64,000 nucleotides of DNA, from positions 3,782,001-3,846,000 of the forward strand of contig NZ_CP109496.1 of NCBI RefSeq assembly GCF_036231355.1. The letters run 5' to 3'. Below the pieces are notes generated by a model. The model was not told the DNA's origin, ran no database searches, and saw only the letters and a program-made list of their open reading frames with translations. Made by a program: the position numbers and the translations under genes. Source of the DNA: Streptomyces sp. NBC_01431 (GTDB taxonomy: Bacteria > Actinomycetota > Actinomycetes > Streptomycetales > Streptomycetaceae). Each line of letters starts with the position of its first letter. The stretch's first letter is position 1. Shown piece after piece: positions 24,788-33,412 of this stretch.

Positions 24788-26839
24788 GCGAGGCATCCGG
24801 CCCGCCGCGAGCAGCGCCTGCGGGAGCGGCCGGCTGTGGACGATCTCCAGGCCGGACACCGCCCGCGTCAGGACCACGTACAGCCGGTGCAGGCCGCGGT
24901 CCTCGGCCGCCGCTATCGCGGCCGGTTCGACCGCCACCACGTGGTCGTATTCGAGACCCTTGGCCAGCGTCGCGGGCAGCACGGCGACCCGGAGGCCCTC
25001 GGTGAGGCCCGCCGCCGCGAGGTCGGCGCGCAGCGCGGCCACGTCCCGGTCGGCCGCGATCACGCCGACCGAGCCCTCCCGGCCGAGCGCCGCCCGAACG
25101 GCGGCGGCCACCGCCCCCGCGAGCTCTCCCGGCGCATCGGCCCGCCGGTACGCCAACTGGCCGCCACCGCGCAGGGATTGACCTGCCGGTACGTCGACGT
25201 CGAGCGCGGGGAGCAGCCGGTTGGCCACCGCCACCAGCACGGCCGGCACCCGGAACCCCGTCGTCAGCGGCACCACCGCCGCGTCCGGCTTGCCCAGATG
25301 GGCCAGTTGGGCGGACCAACTGCGGGCCGCCCAGGGCGTGGTGCCCTGGGCCAGGTCGCCGAGCACCGTCAGCGAGCCGAACGCGGCGCGCCGGCCGATC
25401 GCCCGGCACTGCATCGGGGACAGATCCTGCGCCTCGTCCACGACGATGTGCCCGTACCCCTCGGGGTGCTCGATCAGGCCCGCCACCTCGTCGAGGAGCA
25501 CCAGATCGGCCGCCGACCACTTCGCCGACTTCCACGAGCGCGGCGGCCTGGCCCACAGGAGCGCCTTGCGCTCGTCGGGGCCGAGGACGTTGCCGGCCAC
25601 CGCGTCCAGCGCGTCCGGGTCGCTGAACAGCTCGGCGAGCACCTCCTGCGGGGTCACCTTCGGCCACACCGCGTCGACGTACTCCGTGATCGGGCGCGCC
25701 CGCGCGAGCTTTCGCAGCCAGGTGTTGTTCATGGGCCCGGCCCGCCCCTCCGCCCGCAACTGGATCGCCCGGACCGCCCGGCTGCGCACCCGTTCCCGTC
25801 CGACCGCGTACGGCGGCGCCTCGGCGCGGACGGTCGCGACGATCTCGGCGAGCGCGCCCTCGGAGAGTCGCCAGGTGTACGAACCATCGCGTACGGCAAG
25901 GGAGTTGAGGGGTTCACCGACGCGTCCGTACAGCGCGCGGCGCAGCACCTCGGCCATCCGCGCGTCGTGCTTGACGGCCGCCGCGGCCGGGTCGTCCACC
26001 GCCCGCACCTCGTGGCCGCGCGTCCCGCGCACGACCTCCTCGTCCACGGTCGACTGGCGGATGCCGGTCTCGCCGAGCGCCGGGAGGACTTCACAGATGT
26101 AGGAGAGGAAGGTGCGGTTGGGGCCGAGCACCAGGAGGCCGCGGCGCTCGACGCGCTGCGGGAAGGTGTAGAGGAGGTACGCCGCGCGGTGCAGGCCGAC
26201 GGCGGTCTTGCCGGTGCCGGGGGCGCCCTGCACGCAGATGGACCGGTCCGGCGAGGAGCGTACGAGGTCGTCCTGCTCGGGCTGGATCGTCGCCGCGATG
26301 TCCCGCATGGGGCCGACCCGGGGGCGCTCGATCTCCCCGGTGAGGATGGCGCCGGGCCCCGTCGCCTCGCCCGCCGTCAGGTGCTCGTCCTCCAGGCCGG
26401 TCAGGTCCTCGGCGGCGCCGAGGCTGCCCTGCGCCCAGCCGAACCGGCGGCGGACCGCGACGCCCTGGGGGTCGTGGGCGCTCGCCTGGTAGAAGCGGCG
26501 CGAGACGGGGGCCCGCCAGTCGACGACGAGGGGCGGGGCGGAGGGGTGTTCGCTGATGCGGCGGCGGCCGATGTGGTAGCTCTGGCCTGCGTGGTCGCCG
26601 TCGGCCGACGCGTCGAAGTCGAGCCGCCCGAAGAACAGCGGGCCTTCCGGGAGTTCCCTCAACTCCTTGGCCCAGCTGCGGAGTTGATAGCCGAGCACCT
26701 CGGCGTCGGCGCCCGACGCGAAGGCGTTCTCGCCGTGCACGACCCGGGTTCCGGCACCTTCGGTCATGGCGGTCAGGGCCGCCCGGCAGGCATCGTGGTG
26801 GGCCCGCTCCTGGCTGAGTTCCCGGTCGAGAGACGTCAT
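24779..26839 (-). CDS. helD: HelD, RNA polymerase-recycling UvrD-like ATPase
   Basis: 686 aa, UvrD/Rep-like superfamily 1 ATPase. Walker A is GAPGTGKTAVGLHRAAYLL near 205; Walker B and the following motif is HIVVDEAQDLSPMQCRAIG near 465; a C-terminal helicase-like motif reads LYVVLTRAVSGLEIVHS. An N-terminal coiled coil (LSQERAHHDACRAAL) and the non-helicase insert between motifs are as in HelD, which pries RNA polymerase off DNA and can protect against rifampicin in some actinobacteria (HelR). An alternative is a generic DNA helicase, but length and N-terminus fit HelD. Its TetR neighbour lies upstream on the same strand, with an operator-like palindrome in the gap. Confidence 0.88.
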   Translation of the reverse strand: MTSLDRELSQERAHHDACRAALTAMTEGAGTRVVHGENAFASGADAEVLGYQLRSWAKELRELPEGPLFFGRLDFDASADGDHAGQSYHIGRRRISEHPSAPPLVVDWRAPVSRRFYQASAHDPQGVAVRRRFGWAQGSLGAAEDLTGLEDEHLTAGEATGPGAILTGEIERPRVGPMRDIAATIQPEQDDLVRSSPDRSICVQGAPGTGKTAVGLHRAAYLLYTFPQRVERRGLLVLGPNRTFLSYICEVLPALGETGIRQSTVDEEVVRGTRGHEVRAVDDPAAAAVKHDARMAEVLRRALYGRVGEPLNSLAVRDGSYTWRLSEGALAEIVATVRAEAPPYAVGRERVRSRAVRAIQLRAEGRAGPMNNTWLRKLARARPITEYVDAVWPKVTPQEVLAELFSDPDALDAVAGNVLGPDERKALLWARPPRSWKSAKWSAADLVLLDEVAGLIEHPEGYGHIVVDEAQDLSPMQCRAIGRRAAFGSLTVLGDLAQGTTPWAARSWSAQLAHLGKPDAAVVPLTTGFRVPAVLVAVANRLLPALDVDVPAGQSLRGGGQLAYRRADAPGELAGAVAAAVRAALGREGSVGVIAADRDVAALRADLAAAGLTEGLRVAVLPATLAKGLEYDHVVAVEPAAIAAAEDRGLHRLYVVLTRAVSGLEIVHSRPLPQALLAAGRMPRSN

Positions 26840-26857
26840 ACCGCGAGGATAACGGAT

Positions 26858-26876
26858 AACGTAACCGAGTTACGTT
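26858..26876. promoter_or_regulatory. Perfect palindrome upstream of helD (TetR operator candidate)
   Basis: AACGTAAC-CGA-GTTACGTT, 8-bp arms and 3-base centre, 19 bases from the helD start and 41 after the TetR stop. It has the shape of a TetR operator and lies where it could block the helD promoter. Confidence 0.75.
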
Positions 26877-26917
26877 TTTTACTTGGTAACGATAGTCGGC
26901 CCGACCTCGCCCCGACC

Positions 26918-27553
26918 TCAGCGGCGCCCGTCGCCGTACTCCGCCCCGAGTCCCGCCCCCAGCTGCTCGAACGCCCGGTCCGCCGCGCGCAGCGCCTGCG
27001 CGTACAGCGCCTGCGCGCTCTCCCCGGCCGCGATCCGGCGCACGTTCTCCTCGGCGAGGATCCGCTGGACGGCGCTGATCTGGCCGGCCGCGAGCTGTGC
27101 GCAGAGCCCTTCGCCGAGCTCCGCGGCCAGCGCCCGCTGCGATCGGTTCTGGTAGGCGTGCATCCCGGCCGCCAGGCTCGGCGTGCCGTACAGCAGCCGG
27201 TGGTAGGCGAGCACGTTCGGGTGGTCGCAGAGCCCGGTCACCGGGTCGCGGCGGTCGAGACCCTGGCGGAAGTGCGCGTGCAGGGCGGGCAGCGGGGCGA
27301 TCCCCTCGGCCCGGCCCGCCGCGACGACCCGGGCCGCCTCGTCCTCGTGGTCGGCGAACCGGTGCAGCACCAGGTCCTCCTTGGCGGGGAAGTAGCGGAA
27401 CAGGGTCGGCTTGGAGATCCCGGCCGCCGCGGCCACCTCCGCCACCGAGACTCCGTCGAAGCCGCGCTCCAGGAACAGCGCGATCGCCGCGTCCGACACC
27501 GCCTGGTACGTCTGCCGCTTCTTGCGCTCGCGCAAGCCCGTCTCACTGCCCAT
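26918..27553 (-). CDS. TetR family regulator, probable repressor of helD
   Basis: 211 aa. HTH at about 8-60 (QTYQAVSDAAIALFLERGFD, then VAEVAAAAGISKPTLFRYFP). The C-terminal domain (PLPALHAHFRQGLDRRDPVT) is typical of TetR ligand domains; no ligand can be named. It is upstream of helD in the same direction with 78 bases between, and the palindrome at 26858 sits in that gap. This arrangement suggests it regulates helD, so that HelD is induced by an unknown (perhaps antibiotic-like) signal. Its start at 27553 gives MGSETGLRER. Confidence 0.85.
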   Translation of the reverse strand: MGSETGLRERKKRQTYQAVSDAAIALFLERGFDGVSVAEVAAAAGISKPTLFRYFPAKEDLVLHRFADHEDEAARVVAAGRAEGIAPLPALHAHFRQGLDRRDPVTGLCDHPNVLAYHRLLYGTPSLAAGMHAYQNRSQRALAAELGEGLCAQLAAGQISAVQRILAEENVRRIAAGESAQALYAQALRAADRAFEQLGAGLGAEYGDGRR

Positions 27554-27657
27554 GGTGCGAGCCTACGTGGCCGCCCTTGACCTCGACTCCGGTTGAGGTT
27601 GAAGACTCCGGGAGGTGCCGCTCGGGGCATGACGCGGACCTCCCACGGGGGTGGGGA

Positions 27658-28914
27658 TCAGAACATGTCCGGGCACCAGGGGCGGCGGTCCGTGCGGAAC
27701 AACGCGTCCATGCGCGCCGCCGCCCCCTCCCGCCCCTCGACGACCCGGCCCAGCGCAAGCAGCCGGACCGCCGATTCGTCACCCAGGTACAAAGTCCCCA
27801 ACTCGCCTACGTCCAGGCTCAGTTCGGCCGAGCGGGTGGTGGGGGTGCAGCGGGCGCCGGTCGCGGCGGCCGCCAGCAGGAAGCGTCCCGAGGCCAGGCC
27901 CGCGGCGTCGTGGACCTCCAGGACGAGTTCGCCCTCGGCGGCGTACGTGCGCGTCTCAAGGGCCGCCGCGACATCGAGCAGCCGCAGCCACAGGAAGTCG
28001 CTCTGCGTGATGATCCTGGCAGCGCGCGGATTGGGCAGGTACAGCGGCAGGAGGGCGTCGGGGGCCCGGTAGCCGGTGCGGACCCTGCGGATCCAGTCGA
28101 TGGAGCACAGGTAGTGCCACAGGGCGCGCTCGGCCCGCGGGTCCGTCGCGATCAGCTGCCGTACCTTCGCCGTGTTCTCGGGCAGCTTGGCGTCGCTCCA
28201 CGTCTCGTCGGCCGTGTAGGCCGCGAGTCCGGCCGCCTCGCCGTCCGCTGTCCGGTACACCGCGAAGAAGGGCTCGGTCCAGCCGTCGCGGTGAGCCGCG
28301 CCGGTGGCCAGGTCCCACCAGCGCCGGTCGCGGCTGACCGCGCCGGGCTGCGCCGCCCGGAACCGCTCGAAGACCTCCGCGCCGACCTTGCCCGCCTCGG
28401 CCGGGTCCACCAGGTCGATGCGGGCGCCGTCGTCGGGACGCGCCCAGCGGGGGTCCAGGCCGGTACGGCCCGTGTCGATCTCCCACTCCGCGAATCCGGC
28501 GGCCGGGCCGTACCCGTACCGGCCGTAGATCGGGTACTCGGCGGCGACCAGCGTCGATGCCACCTCGCCGCGTTCCTTGGCCGCCGACAGCTCGGCCGTC
28601 ATCATCCGGGTCAGCAGCCCGCGCCTGCGGTGCGTGGCCGTGACGGTGACGCCGGTGACCGCGGACACCGCGAGGGCCGCGCCGCCGGGCGCGGTCAGTT
28701 CCTGCGCGAAGGACCGGAACGTCGCCACGCACCGGCCGCCCTCGAAGGCGCCCCGCACCCGGCTCACGTCGGTGTGGGCGAGCCGGCCCGCCGCGTCCTC
28801 GGCGCTCACCACCGGCGGCCGCAGGAACCCCGCGTGGACGGCCTTCAGCCAGTCGGTGTACTCGGCCTCGGTGATGGTACGGACGTCGATGTGCTGGTCG
28901 GCGGCAGCGCTCAT
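27658..28914 (-). CDS. Eis-like GNAT N-acetyltransferase
   Basis: 418 aa, three-domain Eis family. The first GNAT domain holds the acetyl-CoA pyrophosphate loop in VTATHRRRGLLTRMMTAEL near 100, followed by AEYPIYGRYGYGPAAGFAEW, the second GNAT-like domain, and a sterol-carrier-type C-terminal domain ending in MF, whose C-terminal carboxylate is the catalytic base in Eis. In M. tuberculosis the enzyme acetylates aminoglycosides at several positions; substrate here is unknown. ATG at 28914 is chosen; a GTG three codons earlier is possible. It follows no operon partner; asparaginase lies beyond on the same strand. Confidence 0.85.
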   Translation of the reverse strand: MSAAADQHIDVRTITEAEYTDWLKAVHAGFLRPPVVSAEDAAGRLAHTDVSRVRGAFEGGRCVATFRSFAQELTAPGGAALAVSAVTGVTVTATHRRRGLLTRMMTAELSAAKERGEVASTLVAAEYPIYGRYGYGPAAGFAEWEIDTGRTGLDPRWARPDDGARIDLVDPAEAGKVGAEVFERFRAAQPGAVSRDRRWWDLATGAAHRDGWTEPFFAVYRTADGEAAGLAAYTADETWSDAKLPENTAKVRQLIATDPRAERALWHYLCSIDWIRRVRTGYRAPDALLPLYLPNPRAARIITQSDFLWLRLLDVAAALETRTYAAEGELVLEVHDAAGLASGRFLLAAAATGARCTPTTRSAELSLDVGELGTLYLGDESAVRLLALGRVVEGREGAAARMDALFRTDRRPWCPDMF

Positions 28915-29011
28915 GGCGCCCACGCTAGGCGGGCCCGCTCGGACTGTCGCCCGAATTTCCCCGGGCCCGCGTGCTCGGGCGCCCGCCCCCGCTGCGGCCG
29001 CCCGCCCCGGC

Positions 29012-29977
29012 TCAGAAGACCGCGCGGATCTCGCCGACCTGTGCGGCCCCGCCGAACAGCGGCGCCCGGCCGATCCGGTCCACCACCGGGCTGTCCACGC
29101 CCAGGAGTTGGAGCGCGCGTGCCAGGACCGGGCCCAGCGAACGGATCGCGCCGTCGTCGACCTTGAAGGCGAGCGCGCGGCCGTCGGGCAGCGCCACCGC
29201 CTGCACCGCCTCCGCGCCCATCTTGGACAGCGCCCCCGGCACCTCGCGCATCAGCCAGGTGTCGGGCCGCCGCGTACCGGCCACGTACTCGGGGTGCGTC
29301 CGCATCGCCTCGGCGACCCGGCCCTCGGGGGTGCCGGGGGCGGCCGTCGCGAAGGTGGCGAAGGCACGGGCGAGGCCGGTCAGGCTGATCGCCATCAGCG
29401 GCGCCCCGCAGCCGTCGGTGCCGACCGAGGCGACGCGCTCGCCCGCGGCCGCCTCGACGGAGTCATGGACCAGCTGCTGGAGCGGGTGCGCCGGGTCGAG
29501 GTAGCTGTGCAGGTCCCAGCCGTTCAGCTTGCAGGCCGCAAGCATCGCCGCGTGCTTGCCGGAGCAGTTCATGGTGAGCCGCTCGCGGACGTGGCCGGCC
29601 GCCAGGTACGTCTCGGCCTCGGCCGGGTCCAGCGGCAGGTCCGGCGGCGTCTGGAGGTCGTCCGGCGTCAGCCCGTGCTCGGCCAGCATCTTGCGTACGA
29701 GATCGAGGTGGAAACCCTCGCCCGAGTGGCTGGCGGCGGCGATGGCCAGGCGCTCGCCGGACAGGTCCAGGCCCGCCCGCAGCACGGCGGCGGCCTGCAT
29801 CGGCTTGTTGGAGGAGCGGGGGAAGACGGGCGCGGTCGGGTCGCCGAGCGCGAGCTCGACGCTGCCGTCGGCCGCCAGTACCACCAGCGACCCCCGATGA
29901 TGGCCCTCGACGAACCCGGAACGTACGACTTCGGCGAGGACCGGGGGTATCGGGGACGTCGAGGACACGGCGGTCAT
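29012..29977 (-). CDS. L-asparaginase, Rhizobium-type (class 3) family
   Basis: 321 aa. The family motifs are visible: FPRSSNKPMQAAAVLRAG near 52-69, where Ser and Lys are catalytic, the pair MNCSGKHAAML near 130 that supplies metal-ligand and nucleophile residues in the R. etli enzyme, and GTDGCGAPLMAISLTGLA near 180. No signal peptide, so it is cytoplasmic, hydrolysing asparagine to aspartate and ammonia. Family members differ from bacterial type I/II asparaginases in fold. Neighbouring genes are unrelated. Confidence 0.85.
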   Translation of the reverse strand: MTAVSSTSPIPPVLAEVVRSGFVEGHHRGSLVVLAADGSVELALGDPTAPVFPRSSNKPMQAAAVLRAGLDLSGERLAIAAASHSGEGFHLDLVRKMLAEHGLTPDDLQTPPDLPLDPAEAETYLAAGHVRERLTMNCSGKHAAMLAACKLNGWDLHSYLDPAHPLQQLVHDSVEAAAGERVASVGTDGCGAPLMAISLTGLARAFATFATAAPGTPEGRVAEAMRTHPEYVAGTRRPDTWLMREVPGALSKMGAEAVQAVALPDGRALAFKVDDGAIRSLGPVLARALQLLGVDSPVVDRIGRAPLFGGAAQVGEIRAVF

Positions 29978-30034
29978 GGGGTGGCCTTCCGGGCAGGTGA
30001 CCTGCCCCGGAGGGATCGCTTCCGGATGGGCGGG

Positions 30035-30625
30035 TCAGATGAGCAAATCGTCTACTTGTGCTTCCCCATCACGGTACCTGCGGGCGATCTCGGCGCTGCA
30101 ATCGTCGGCCGTGCGCTGGACCTCCTTGCGGCGCCGCGAGACCTGCTGCTCGTAGCGGATCAGCCGCCCGGTCGCCGTGTGCAGCTCCTCCTCCGTACGG
30201 GCGTCCAGGTCGGACAGCTCGATCTCCGCGTCCATCTCGGCGGCCAGGAGGCGGTACTCCTCGTTACGCGGTGCGGACAGCGTGACGTGCCGGGCGGAGG
30301 CCCGGTGCGAGGAGGGCGCGTCGGTGAGGATCTCGGCGAGCCGCTCCACCACCGGCGCCTGCGGCCCGGTGCGCCGGGCCAGCTCGGCCCGCAGGATGTC
30401 GATCCGGCCGTGCAGCAGCCGCCGCACATAACTCAGGTCGGCCTCGTCGCTCTGCGACTGGCGGCGCAGCGTGCGCAGCTCGGCGAGCCGGAGCGCGGCC
30501 AAGTCGTGGTCGCGCTGGGGCGGCAGCTGACCGGCCCGCTGCACGGCAGGTCGCACGGCGGTGCGCGGGTTGGTCCGGCTCAGCGATACGGGACCGGGCG
30601 ACTGCCCGGCGCCTGGTGTGCTCAT
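30035..30625 (-). CDS. rsiG: RsiG-type anti-sigma factor for sigma-WhiG (AmfC)
   Basis: 196 aa, all-helical. In Streptomyces RsiG binds c-di-GMP in a two-helix coiled coil and holds sigma-WhiG inactive until sporulation. The first helix carries the recognised E(X)3S(X)2R(X)3Q(X)3D pattern: EADLSYVRRLLHGRID near 65-80, but with His where Gln is usual. The second helix (EEELHTATGRLIRYEQQVS) keeps the charged pattern less clearly. The start is set at the ATG 30625 (MSTPGAGQSP); the frame continues upstream through unlikely sequence. It faces dtd, as I recall for amfC/SCO4184. Confidence 0.82.
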   Translation of the reverse strand: MSTPGAGQSPGPVSLSRTNPRTAVRPAVQRAGQLPPQRDHDLAALRLAELRTLRRQSQSDEADLSYVRRLLHGRIDILRAELARRTGPQAPVVERLAEILTDAPSSHRASARHVTLSAPRNEEYRLLAAEMDAEIELSDLDARTEEELHTATGRLIRYEQQVSRRRKEVQRTADDCSAEIARRYRDGEAQVDDLLI

Positions 30626-30791
30626 GGGTCTTTCCGTCCCCTCGACCGGTGCTCGGGTTCCCCCCGGCCCCGAGGGCCGAGGTGTGCACCGCCTGTACGC
30701 ATCGTGCCACTTTGGGTACGGCACGTGCAGGTGCACTGCACCCGTTCAGCCGCTCGGAAATCGGAGCGACCCGTGGCATAAGTTGGGGCGC

Positions 30792-31217
30792 ATGCGAGCG
30801 GTGGTGCAGAGGGTGGACGGCGCGAAGGTCGTCGTGGCGGGCGAAACGGTCGGCGAGATCACCGGTGAGGGCCTGTGTGTCCTGGTCGGGGTCACGCACG
30901 GGGACACCCCCGAGAAGGCGGCGCAGCTCGCCCGGAAGTTGTGGTCGGTTCGCATCCTTGAGGCGGAGAAGTCCTGCTCGGATGTGAATGCACCCTTGCT
31001 GGTGATTTCTCAGTTCACTCTCTACGGGGACGCCCGCAAGGGCCGCCGGCCCACCTGGAACGCGGCCGCCCCCGGCGAGGTGGCCGAGCCCCTGGTCGAC
31101 GAGGTGGTGGCCCAACTGCGGGCGCTGGGCGCCCAGGTGGAGACGGGCCGGTTCGGCGCGGACATGCGGGTGTCCCTCACGAACCACGGCCCGTTCACGG
31201 TGCTGGTGGAGGTCTGA
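30792..31217 (+). CDS. dtd: D-aminoacyl-tRNA deacylase
   Basis: 141 aa. It releases D-amino acids from mischarged tRNAs. N-terminus MRAVVQRVDGAKVVV is typical; the catalytic/ester-binding segments LLVISQFTLYGDARKGRRPT near 70 and GRFGADMRVSLTNHGPFTV near 118 are both present (the GP motif that gives chiral proofreading). Length matches the family. It diverges from rsiG and converges on ygfZ, which ends 14 bases after it on the other strand. Confidence 0.95.
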   Translation: MRAVVQRVDGAKVVVAGETVGEITGEGLCVLVGVTHGDTPEKAAQLARKLWSVRILEAEKSCSDVNAPLLVISQFTLYGDARKGRRPTWNAAAPGEVAEPLVDEVVAQLRALGAQVETGRFGADMRVSLTNHGPFTVLVEV

Positions 31218-31230
31218 GCGCCCGGCGGCG

Positions 31231-32196
31231 CTACGGCTCGACCACGACTTCCTGTGCCGCCGCCGTGTTCCCCGCCAGGAGCTCCGCGTCGACCGGCACG
31301 TTCCGTTTGACCAGGGCCAGCGCGATCGGGCCCAGTTCGTGGTGGCGGGCCGAGGTCGTCACGAAGCCGAGCTGGCGACCCTCCTCGCCGTCGGCCGCGA
31401 GCCGCACCGGCGTACCGGGACCGGGCAGCAGCACCTCGCTGCCGTCCAGGTGCAGGAAGACCAGGCGGCGCGGCGGCTTGCCCAGGTTGTGGACCCGGGC
31501 GACCGTCTCCTGGCCGCGGTAGCAGCCCTTCTGGAGGTGCACGGCCGAGCCGATCCAGCCGACCTCGTGCGGGATCGTACGGTGGTCGGTCTCGAAGCCG
31601 AGCCGGGGCCGGTGCGCCTCCACCCGGAGCGCCTCGTACGCCAGGATCCCGGCGAGCGGCCCCGCCTCGGCGGCGTACTTCTCCAGGTCGGCGCGCGGCA
31701 GGAACAGATCGCGCCCATACGCCGTCTCGCGCACGACCACGCCCTGCGGCACCTCGGCGATGGACCCGGCGGGCAAGTGGACGACCGCGAACTCCCCGGT
31801 GCGGTCGGCGACTTCGACCCGGTAGAAGAACTTCATCGACTCCAGGTAGGCGATCAACTCGCCCTGTGTGCCGGGTTCGACGTGGATCCACACCGTCGTG
31901 CCGTCGTCCACGAGGTACAGGGCGTGCTCGACGTGGCCGTTGGCGGACAGGACGAGGGCCTCGGTCGCCTGCCCGGCGGGCAGTTCGCTGACGTGCTGGG
32001 TGAGCAGCAGGTGCAGCCAGCTCAGCCGGTCGTCGCCGGTGACGGTGATGACACCGCGGTGCGAGAGGTCGACGAGACCGGTGCCGCCGGCCAGCGCGCG
32101 CTGCTCGCGGAACAGGTCGCCGTAGTGCGCGGCGACGCCTTCGTCGCGCCCTTCGGCGGGGACGGCGCCGGGCTGGGACAGCAGGGGGCTCTTCAT
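31231..32196 (-). CDS. ygfZ: Folate-binding protein YgfZ (iron-sulfur protein maintenance)
   Basis: 321 aa, aminomethyltransferase (GcvT)-like fold. The family signature KGCYRGQETVARV with its reactive Cys lies near 230, and folate-site residues such as RLSWLHLLLTQHVSEL near 50 are visible. YgfZ helps assemble or repair Fe-S enzymes with tetrahydrofolate. The start is placed at the ATG 32196 (MKSPLLSQ). It follows nur by 10 bases on the same strand, so the two may be one transcript; a metal-regulated link to Fe-S maintenance is an inference. Confidence 0.88.
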   Translation of the reverse strand: MKSPLLSQPGAVPAEGRDEGVAAHYGDLFREQRALAGGTGLVDLSHRGVITVTGDDRLSWLHLLLTQHVSELPAGQATEALVLSANGHVEHALYLVDDGTTVWIHVEPGTQGELIAYLESMKFFYRVEVADRTGEFAVVHLPAGSIAEVPQGVVVRETAYGRDLFLPRADLEKYAAEAGPLAGILAYEALRVEAHRPRLGFETDHRTIPHEVGWIGSAVHLQKGCYRGQETVARVHNLGKPPRRLVFLHLDGSEVLLPGPGTPVRLAADGEEGRQLGFVTTSARHHELGPIALALVKRNVPVDAELLAGNTAAAQEVVVEP

Positions 32197-32206
32197 GTAC
32201 GCAAGC

Positions 32207-32644
32207 CTACGACTCGGTATCCGCGGCCTTCTCGGCACAGGCCTGGCAGCGCCCGAAGATGGCGAAATGCTTCATGTCCGTGTCGAAGCCGAAGGTGTCC
32301 CTGAGCTTCGCGGTGAAGTCCGCGGCCACCGACACATCGGCCTCGATCACCTCGGTGCAGTCGCGGCACACCAGGTGGATGTGCTGGTGGCGGTCGGCCA
32401 GGTGGTAGGTCGGTGCGCCGTGCCCGAGATGGGCGTGCGAGACCAGACCCAGCTCCTCCAGGAGCTCCAGGGTCCGGTACACGGTGGAGATGTTCACGCC
32501 GCCCGCCGTCTTCCGCACCTGGGTGAGGATGTCGTCGGGCGTCGCGTGTTCCAGTACGTCGACGGCCTCCAGGACCAGCTGCCGCTGAGGGGTCAGCCGG
32601 TACCCGCGCCTGCGGAGGTCGCTCTGCCAGTCGGTGGTCACCAC
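32207..32644 (-). CDS. nur: Nickel-responsive Fur-family regulator Nur
   Basis: 145 aa. The winged helix spans about 1-80 (RRGYRLTPQRQLVLEAVDVL, then NISTVYRTLELLEELGLVSH). The dimer/metal domain has HLADRHQHIHLVCRDC, with the His-rich M-site characteristic of Nur, then a second CxxC (GRCQACAE). The sequence is very close to my memory of S. coelicolor Nur (SCO4180), which represses nickel uptake and superoxide dismutase genes when nickel binds. Zur or Fur are alternatives but the HxHxxHxxC arrangement favours Nur. GTG at 32644 or 32641 could start; the later has better spacing to GGGAG. Confidence 0.9.
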   Translation of the reverse strand: MVTTDWQSDLRRRGYRLTPQRQLVLEAVDVLEHATPDDILTQVRKTAGGVNISTVYRTLELLEELGLVSHAHLGHGAPTYHLADRHQHIHLVCRDCTEVIEADVSVAADFTAKLRDTFGFDTDMKHFAIFGRCQACAEKAADTES

Positions 32645-32708
32645 GCTCCCAGTGTAGGAGCGGGCGCACTCGACGGGGCGGGGAGTGCGCGCCGGGTGGA
32701 CGGGCGGC

Positions 32709-33281
32709 CTACTTGAAGAAGGCGATTCCGTCGTCCGGGAGATCTCCGAGGCCCCGGGCCATCTCGGCGACCTGCTCCGGAGTGACGACCTTCTTCAGGT
32801 GCGCCGACATGTAGGGGCGGAGCTCGACGTCGGGGGTCGCCTTCTCGCCGACCCACATGAGGTCGCTCTTGACGTACCCGTAGAGCCGCTTGCCACCGGT
32901 GTACGGGCCGGAGGCCGCGGTGCGCGCGACGGCGTCCGTCACGAGGTCGATCTGCGGCTTCTGGTGGGCGAGTTCGCCGTACCAGATCTCCACGATGCCC
33001 TGGTCGCGGACCATGACGGCCTCGACCTTGCGGTCCTTGTCGATGCGCCAGTAGCCCGACTCGGACTCCAGCGGCTTCACCTTGTTGCCCTCGGCGTCGA
33101 GGATCCAGGAGTGCGAGACGTACTCCAGGAAGTCACGGCCGTCGTGGGAGAAGGTCACGGACTGCCCGAAGTTCGCCTTCTCGGCGCCCGGGAAGTCGGT
33201 GACACCGGCGCCCTCCCAGGTCCCCAGGAGGAAGACCAGGGGCACGAGGTCGGGGTGGAGGTCGGACGGAATCTCGATCAT
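32709..33281 (-). CDS. FABP/nitrobindin-like (DUF1794) protein
   Basis: 190 aa, cytosolic beta-barrel. The nitrobindin hallmark near the N-terminus is LLGTWEGAGVTDFPGAE (GxWxGxG), and a late conserved His lies in PYMSAHLKKVVTPEQVAEM, the position that binds haem iron in nitrobindins. Such proteins bind haem and may scavenge NO/peroxynitrite; the role in Streptomyces is unproven. It is about 65 bases upstream of nur on the same strand, and follows a 33-aa membrane peptide gene by 29 bases, probably one operon. Confidence 0.85.
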   Translation of the reverse strand: MIEIPSDLHPDLVPLVFLLGTWEGAGVTDFPGAEKANFGQSVTFSHDGRDFLEYVSHSWILDAEGNKVKPLESESGYWRIDKDRKVEAVMVRDQGIVEIWYGELAHQKPQIDLVTDAVARTAASGPYTGGKRLYGYVKSDLMWVGEKATPDVELRPYMSAHLKKVVTPEQVAEMARGLGDLPDDGIAFFK

Positions 33282-33310
33282 GAGGCTGCGATCTCTTCGT
33301 TGCGGGGGGT

Positions 33311-33412
33311 TTAGCGCTGGCCCTGGTACAGCTTCTTGACGGTCAGCCCGGCGAAGGCGAGGACGCCGACGCAGACCAGGACAAGGAGGGTGGAGAAAAC
33401 AGCCTCAAGCAC
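33311..33412 (-). CDS. 33-aa single-pass membrane peptide
   Basis: GTG at 33412 with GAGGAG upstream, TAA at 33311. It encodes 33 residues: a short N-terminus (VLEAVF), one hydrophobic helix of about 20 residues, and a Lys/Arg tail (TVKKLYQGQR), an ideal single membrane span with the basic end inside. It lies 29 bases upstream of the nitrobindin-like gene. No family is recognised; it may anchor or regulate a membrane process. Both the length and the strong RBS argue for translation. Confidence 0.65.
   Translation of the reverse strand: MLEAVFSTLLVLVCVGVLAFAGLTVKKLYQGQR

Noticed and set aside
26840..26917. Rifampicin-associated element before helD
   Set aside because: No such inverted repeat could be seen; the palindrome present has a different sequence.
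24836..27580. 914-codon plus-strand frame opposite helD and TetR
   Set aside because: Antisense of two clear genes; composition is that of a GC-rich shadow frame.
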